Below are positions 60,881 to 64,000 of a stretch of 64,000 bases of DNA, one piece after another. This DNA is from Haloarcula sp. DT43 (GTDB lineage: Archaea > Halobacteriota > Halobacteria > Halobacteriales > Haloarculaceae): positions 538,097 to 602,096 of the forward strand of contig NZ_JAYMGZ010000004.1 in NCBI RefSeq assembly GCF_037078405.1, read 5' to 3'. Every line of letters starts with the position of its first letter. Position 1 is the stretch's first letter. A model generated the notes under the pieces. It saw only the letters and a program-made list of their open reading frames with translations, was not told the origin of the DNA and ran no database searches. The translations under genes and the position numbers were made by a program.

Positions 60881-61390
60881 ATGACGCAGGTCTGTCTCGT
60901 CGGGTGCGAGGACGTGAACCTCCGGTACGAACTCCTCTCGCGCGAGACCGCACGGAACGCCCTCGCCACCTACGACCTGCAGGAACCGTTCGCAAACACC
61001 GTCGCCGTCGACACCGTGAGCCTCGGGGCGGCGGTGGCGCTCCTGAACGACCTGAACTGGTATCTTGTCCGCTTCGCCGACGCCGCCTTCATCCGCGACC
61101 CCTCCATCAGCGAGACAGAGTGGCTCTCTCGGGACCTCGCCGCCGCGATTCGGGACGACGACATCGCCCCCGAGGACACCGGGCGCTTTCTCAACGTGTA
61201 CGGCATCGTCGAAAGAGAGCCGGCAGACCCGGACGAGGCGTCCGACGCACAGGCCGCGACCGAGCGCCCGCCGGAACTGGTGGAGCCGATGCTCCTGACG
61301 CGAACCGGCGACACGATTCCCGAGTACGACCTACAAGACGTGGACGATACGCTCGTCGTGCGGGTGACCGAATCCGAGTTCGGTGCGTGA
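60881..61390 (+). CDS. DUF5804 family protein
   Basis: A 169-residue acidic protein, MTQVCLVGCEDVNLRYELLS onward, with conserved LNWYLVRFADAAFIRDPSIS and a C-terminal DVDDTLVVRVTESEFGA. I recognise it as the haloarchaeal DUF5804 type; no function is known to me. CTAAATTT (60851-60858) lies 26 nt upstream of the ATG. Confidence 0.82.
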   Translation: MTQVCLVGCEDVNLRYELLSRETARNALATYDLQEPFANTVAVDTVSLGAAVALLNDLNWYLVRFADAAFIRDPSISETEWLSRDLAAAIRDDDIAPEDTGRFLNVYGIVEREPADPDEASDAQAATERPPELVEPMLLTRTGDTIPEYDLQDVDDTLVVRVTESEFGA

Positions 61391-61600
61391 GAAAAGCGCC
61401 CGGATGTCAGAGGCACGGGCCGGGCACTCCGGGTGGGCGTTATCGGCGGTCTGTCTGCCCACGGCTCTCATCACTCGTCCGAACCGTATATACCGAATGA
61501 CCGGGAAAGTTCCCATCCCCTGAGTATCAATGCCTGTTTTCGGAAATACTGGGGCAAAGAGGAAGAACAATACCGGATAGCGACGAACGGTGAGACGGAC

Positions 61601-62365
61601 ATGGGACAGTCCTCATCGGTGGTCGACGTCGTCACGAAGCGATACGAGTTTCTCGTTGAGTTATCAACGCCGAAAACGAAGCCCGAACTCGTGGCGGCAC
61701 TCGACCGGTCGCGGTCCACCGTCGACCGGGCGGTCGGCGCGCTCCGCGAGGCCGACCTCGTCGAACGGACCGGCAGCGAGTACGTCGTCACCTACGCGGG
61801 CCGACAGGCGATGGTAGCCTACGAGGGGTTCCGCGACCGGCTCGACGCCCTCCACCGTGCCCATCCCGTCCTCTCCGCGCTGCCCGCCGACGTCGACATC
61901 GACCCGGCAGTCCTCCACGACGCGGACGTAGAGACCGCGTCGCCGTCCGCACCGACCGCCCCGACCGAGCAGACCGTCGACGTCCTGGACGGAACAACGT
62001 CGTTTCAGGGGACCGGCCCGGCGGTCTTCCCGCGCTACGTCGACATCATCGAGTCCCTGTGGAGCGACACGGCCGTCGACGTCGAACTGGTAGTGACGGA
62101 CGCCGTCGTCGAATCCCTCGACAGCGCGCACCCCGACAGGCGCGACACGCTCGAAGCCCTGTCGAACGTCTCGCTGTACGTGACCGGGGAGCCGATGCCG
62201 TACGCGGTCTGGACCGCCGACAGGGCCGACGGGGCCGTCAGCGGTATCGTCGTCTACACCGAGACGGGCATCAAGGGCACCATCAACAACGACACCGAAG
62301 CGATGAACGAGTGGGCCCGCGAGAAGTACGAAGCCTACAGGCGGAACGCGCGCCCGCTCGACTAG
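61601..62365 (+). CDS. Winged-helix regulator with FilR1-type (DUF1724) domain
   Basis: A 254-residue transcription regulator. Residues about 10-80 are a winged helix (YEFLVELSTPKTKPELVAAL, DRSRSTVDRAVGALREADLV). Residues about 130-245 match the C-terminal DUF1724/FilR1 domain of archaeal regulators (DVELVVTDAVVESLDS, VSLYVTGEPMPYAVWTADRA, TGIKGTINNDTEAMNEWARE). The ATG at 61601 fits the domain start; an upstream CGTATATACC at 61484-61493 is a good TATA box but would give a leader of about 85 nt. It converges on the cysteine synthase gene. Confidence 0.88.
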   Translation: MGQSSSVVDVVTKRYEFLVELSTPKTKPELVAALDRSRSTVDRAVGALREADLVERTGSEYVVTYAGRQAMVAYEGFRDRLDALHRAHPVLSALPADVDIDPAVLHDADVETASPSAPTAPTEQTVDVLDGTTSFQGTGPAVFPRYVDIIESLWSDTAVDVELVVTDAVVESLDSAHPDRRDTLEALSNVSLYVTGEPMPYAVWTADRADGAVSGIVVYTETGIKGTINNDTEAMNEWAREKYEAYRRNARPLD

Positions 62366-63279
62366 TCGCCGTCGAACATCCCGGTCGACATGTACCGCTC
62401 GCCACTGTCCCAGTAGACCGTGACGACGAGCGGGTCGTCGACGCCGTCAGCGACCAACTGTCCGGCCACCTCGCGCGCGGCGAGGTTCGACGCGCCCGAG
62501 GACTGGCCGACGAGGATGCCCTCCTCACGGGCGAGGCGTCGGCACTCGTCTTCCGCGTCCGCGAGTTCGACCGTCATCACGTCGTCCAGCAAGTCTGTGT
62601 CGAGGTTGTCGCTGACGAACCCCGGTCCCATTCCCTGGAAACTGTCCTCGCCGGTGCCCGGCTCCATCCCCGAGAGGACGGCGTTGTCCGCCGGCTCGAC
62701 CGCGACGATATCCATCTCGGGGAACGCCTCGCGCAAGCGGCGGCCGGTTCCGGTGAGGGTCCCGCCGGTCCCGACGCCCGCTACCAGGGCGTCGACGCTC
62801 CGGTCGCCCACCTGTTCGAGTAGCTCCTCGCCCGTCGTCTCGTAGTGCGCCCGCGGGTTTGCCGGGTTCTCGAACTGCCGGAGCTGGACGTGGTCGTCGC
62901 GGTCACAGAGGTCGTCCGCGCGCTCTTTCGCGTCGGAGATGTCGCCTTCGACCAGTTCGATGTCCGCGCCGTAGGCCTTCATTATCTGGCGGCGCTCGGG
63001 CGACTTCGAGGACGGCATCACCAGTACCACGTCGTATCCCTTCGTCGACCCGACCAGCGCCATCCCGATGCCGGTGTTCCCGCTCGTGGGTTCGACGAGC
63101 GTATCGCCGGGTTCGAGCGCCCCGCTTCGCTCGGCGTCGTCTATCATGTACTTGGCCGGCCGGTCCTTGGCGGAGCCGCCGGGATTGAACGACTCGACCT
63201 TCGCCGCGACGGTCGCCCCCTCCGGTGCGCGGACCGAGACCAGCGGCGACCCGATTGTGTCGAGAATGGAGTCTTTCAT
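62362..63279 (-). CDS. Cysteine synthase (O-acetylserine sulfhydrylase family)
   Basis: A 305-residue PLP enzyme. PLP Lys is in FNPGGSAKDRPAKYM (residue about 38), the substrate loop is PTSGNTGIGMAL, the phosphate loop is GVGTGGTLTGTGR, and GQSSGASNLAA is the Ser site. This is the CysK/CysM/CBS family; cysteine synthase is the usual annotation, though cystathionine beta-synthase-like activity is possible. ACTTAAAC at 63302-63309 is the promoter, 27 nt upstream. Confidence 0.92.
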   Translation of the reverse strand: MKDSILDTIGSPLVSVRAPEGATVAAKVESFNPGGSAKDRPAKYMIDDAERSGALEPGDTLVEPTSGNTGIGMALVGSTKGYDVVLVMPSSKSPERRQIMKAYGADIELVEGDISDAKERADDLCDRDDHVQLRQFENPANPRAHYETTGEELLEQVGDRSVDALVAGVGTGGTLTGTGRRLREAFPEMDIVAVEPADNAVLSGMEPGTGEDSFQGMGPGFVSDNLDTDLLDDVMTVELADAEDECRRLAREEGILVGQSSGASNLAAREVAGQLVADGVDDPLVVTVYWDSGERYMSTGMFDGD

Positions 63280-63301
63280 CGCCGCCGGCTACGCGGCCCC
63301 G

Positions 63302-63309
63302 ACTTAAAC
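63302..63309 (-). promoter_or_regulatory. TATA-like element of the cysteine synthase gene
   Basis: The minus strand reads GTTTAAGT centred about 27 nt upstream of the ATG at 63279. Confidence 0.5.
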
Positions 63310-63379
63310 GCCTACTGAAGGTCCCAAACGGTTCGTTGTCTCCCGGGACGCGGCAGGGCTTTCCGGCGTCGACACCGTC

Positions 63380-63799
63380 TCACGTGAACATGTTTATGTC
63401 GTCGACCGGCAGCACCGAGTAATCGACCGACAGCGTGTCCTTCGTCGCCCGGACCTTGCCGACGAACGCGGAGATGTCATCGAGCCGCCCTTCCAAGACG
63501 AACAGTTCCATACAGTACCGGTCGCCGACGTGACTGTGGAAGTTCGACGCGACGATTGACTCGTGGTCGTGGCGGAGATGCATCATCTTCTCCTCGACCG
63601 TCGTGGTCTCGTAGTCGAACAGCACCGTGACGATGGCCATCAGTTCGCGGTCCTCCAGTCGCTTGTCCTCGAACTCGCCCATCAGGTTCCGGACCGCCTC
63701 CCGAACGACCTCGCTGCGGCCGGTGTACCCGTGTTCGTCCGCGAACGTGTCGATTCGCTCCTCCAGTTCGTCCGGCATCGAGATGCTGACTACGCCCAT
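63380..63799 (-). CDS. nikR: Nickel-responsive regulator NikR
   Basis: A 139-residue NikR: N-terminal ribbon-helix-helix ([20 protein letters not shown]) and C-terminal ACT-like nickel domain. The four square-planar nickel ligands are all present: His77, His88, His90 and Cys96 ([13 protein letters not shown]), aligned with E. coli His76, His87, His89 and Cys95. It binds paired half sites at nickel transporter promoters. Own TATA box (ATTAATACC at 63823-63831). It is divergent from the truncated gene at the window end. Confidence 0.96.
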   Translation of the reverse strand: MGVVSISMPDELEERIDTFADEHGYTGRSEVVREAVRNLMGEFEDKRLEDRELMAIVTVLFDYETTTVEEKMMHLRHDHESIVASNFHSHVGDRYCMELFVLEGRLDDISAFVGKVRATKDTLSVDYSVLPVDDINMFT

Positions 63800-63822
63800 G
63801 TAATAACTCGGTTGCGTTAGGG

Positions 63823-63831
63823 TATTAATAT
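63823..63831 (-). promoter_or_regulatory. TATA box of nikR
   Basis: The minus strand reads ATTAATACC, centred 28 nt upstream of the ATG at 63799. Confidence 0.6.
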
Positions 63832-63881
63832 TTCATATCCCACCGTCGGACGGCGCTGCCGCTATCTGTGTGCTCTCGTCG

Positions 63882-63888
63882 ATAAATA
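63882..63888 (+). promoter_or_regulatory. TATA box ahead of the right-edge genes
   Basis: ATAAATA is centred 25 nt upstream of a mini-ORF ATG at 63910 and 54 nt upstream of the gene start at 63939. Confidence 0.5.
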
Positions 63889-63894
63889 CAGGAA

Positions 63895-63928
63895 GCCCAC
63901 GGGAGAGGGATGTTTCTCTCGGGTGGGC
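63895..63928. promoter_or_regulatory. 13-nt inverted repeat spanning the predicted transcript start
   Basis: GCCCACGGGAGAG (63895-63907) and CTCTCGGGTGGGC (63916-63928) are inverted copies with two mismatches around an 8-nt spacer. The repeat begins 7 nt after the TATA box and straddles the expected start of transcription, a position suited to a repressor site. It lies in the intergenic region next to nikR. Confidence 0.5.
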
Positions 63929-63942
63929 TGTGTAAGGTATGA
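63910..63942 (+). CDS. Leaderless 10-codon mini-ORF at right edge
   Basis: The ATG at 63910 lies 25 nt after a TATA box. The frame encodes MFLSGGLCKV and stops at 63940-63942, overlapping the next ATG by 4 nt (ATGA). It is the shortest of the mini-ORFs of this kind in the window. Translation is inferred. Confidence 0.38.
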   Translation: MFLSGGLCKV

Positions 63943-64000
63943 ATGGTGGCGGCGAACCGGATTTCCCAGAGGCTCGCGCACTCCAGTACTCGCCGGAACG
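63939..64000 (+). CDS. Start of a gene cut by the window edge
   Basis: An ATG at 63939 opens a frame that stays open to the edge (MNGGGEPDFPEARALQYSPE). Too little is present to name a family. It is preceded by a TATA box, an inverted repeat and a coupled 10-codon ORF. Being divergent from nikR, it may be a nickel-regulated gene. Confidence 0.5.
   Translation, partial: MNGGGEPDFPEARALQYSPE

Noticed and set aside
61484..61530. Mini-ORFs after the TATATA box upstream of the FilR1 regulator
   Set aside because: Nearby ATGs (61498, 61530) are not at the leaderless distance and their frames do not reach the regulator start, so they do not fit the coupled mini-ORF pattern.

Overview
The window is chromosomal DNA of an extremely halophilic archaeon (class Halobacteria). 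It has high GC and very acidic proteins. It also carries archaeal-only genes: proteasome alpha, RNase P proteins Pop5/Rpp30, SDO1, archaeal-type S-adenosylmethionine synthetase, HTH-bat regulators and HalOD1. Promoters are typical of the group: an AT-rich TATA element centred about 23-28 nt upstream of the start codon, so most first genes of transcripts look leaderless. The genus cannot be fixed from sequence alone; it is Haloarcula-like in style. I see no tRNA or rRNA gene, insertion sequence or CRISPR array, and no gene-free stretch over 300 bases.

Layout. 1-5.2 kb: a truncated membrane protein, then a leftward Ser/Thr phospho-signalling cluster (VWA protein, kinase-FHA, PP2C phosphatase, zinc-ribbon/FHA protein). 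5.3-9.8 kb: a DUF3179 lipoprotein with a CCGP membrane protein, an esterase, a double-VOC protein and two small conserved families (UPF0058, UPF0212). 10-14 kb: DNA glycosylase, acylphosphatase, NAD(P)HX repair enzyme and HflX. 14.2-16.9 kb: KatG and a FUN14 protein. 16.9-20.6 kb: an RNA-processing/proteasome block (SDO1, PsmA, Rnp2, Rnp3, an RNA-binding protein and a small DUF1918-like protein). 20.7-22.3 kb: a NUDIX hydrolase, a TIM-barrel-like protein and a 22-residue membrane peptide.

22.5-40.6 kb is an anaerobic nitrate respiration island. It has a molybdate/tungstate-type uptake pair, molybdenum cofactor genes (MobB-MoaE fusion, MoaC, MoaB), several regulators and NarO. These precede a ten-gene, almost fully overlapping nar operon: NarA, Rieske NarB, cytochrome b NarC, a small ORF, NarG, NarH, a haem-b subunit, NarJ, a membrane protein and a HEAT-repeat protein, followed by an Mrp-type ATPase. 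Uptake and cofactor genes feed the outward-facing NarGH, which takes electrons through NarBC rather than a NarI subunit.

40.7-50.2 kb: a TRIC-type channel, a YihY/BrkB protein and a six-gene MoxR/VWA/DUF58 operon. 50.2-54 kb: PyrBI, an FG-GAP/VCBS-repeat protein and a sugar-isomerase-like protein. 54-64 kb: a MinD-like ATPase with a P-loop-less KaiC-like partner, an FKBP isomerase, a threonine dehydratase-like enzyme, a CYTH protein, Mat, ThiI, DUF5804, a FilR1-type regulator, cysteine synthase, NikR and a truncated gene.

The most unusual signal is a recurring arrangement. Tiny ORFs of 10-31 codons begin where a leaderless transcript should start and end by overlapping the start codon of the next gene (esterase, NUDIX, TRIC channel and the gene at the right edge). 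A further 18-codon ORF bridges moxR and the DUF58 gene with ATGA and GTGA overlaps. This suggests start by leaderless initiation followed by termination-reinitiation. It is inferred from sequence only.
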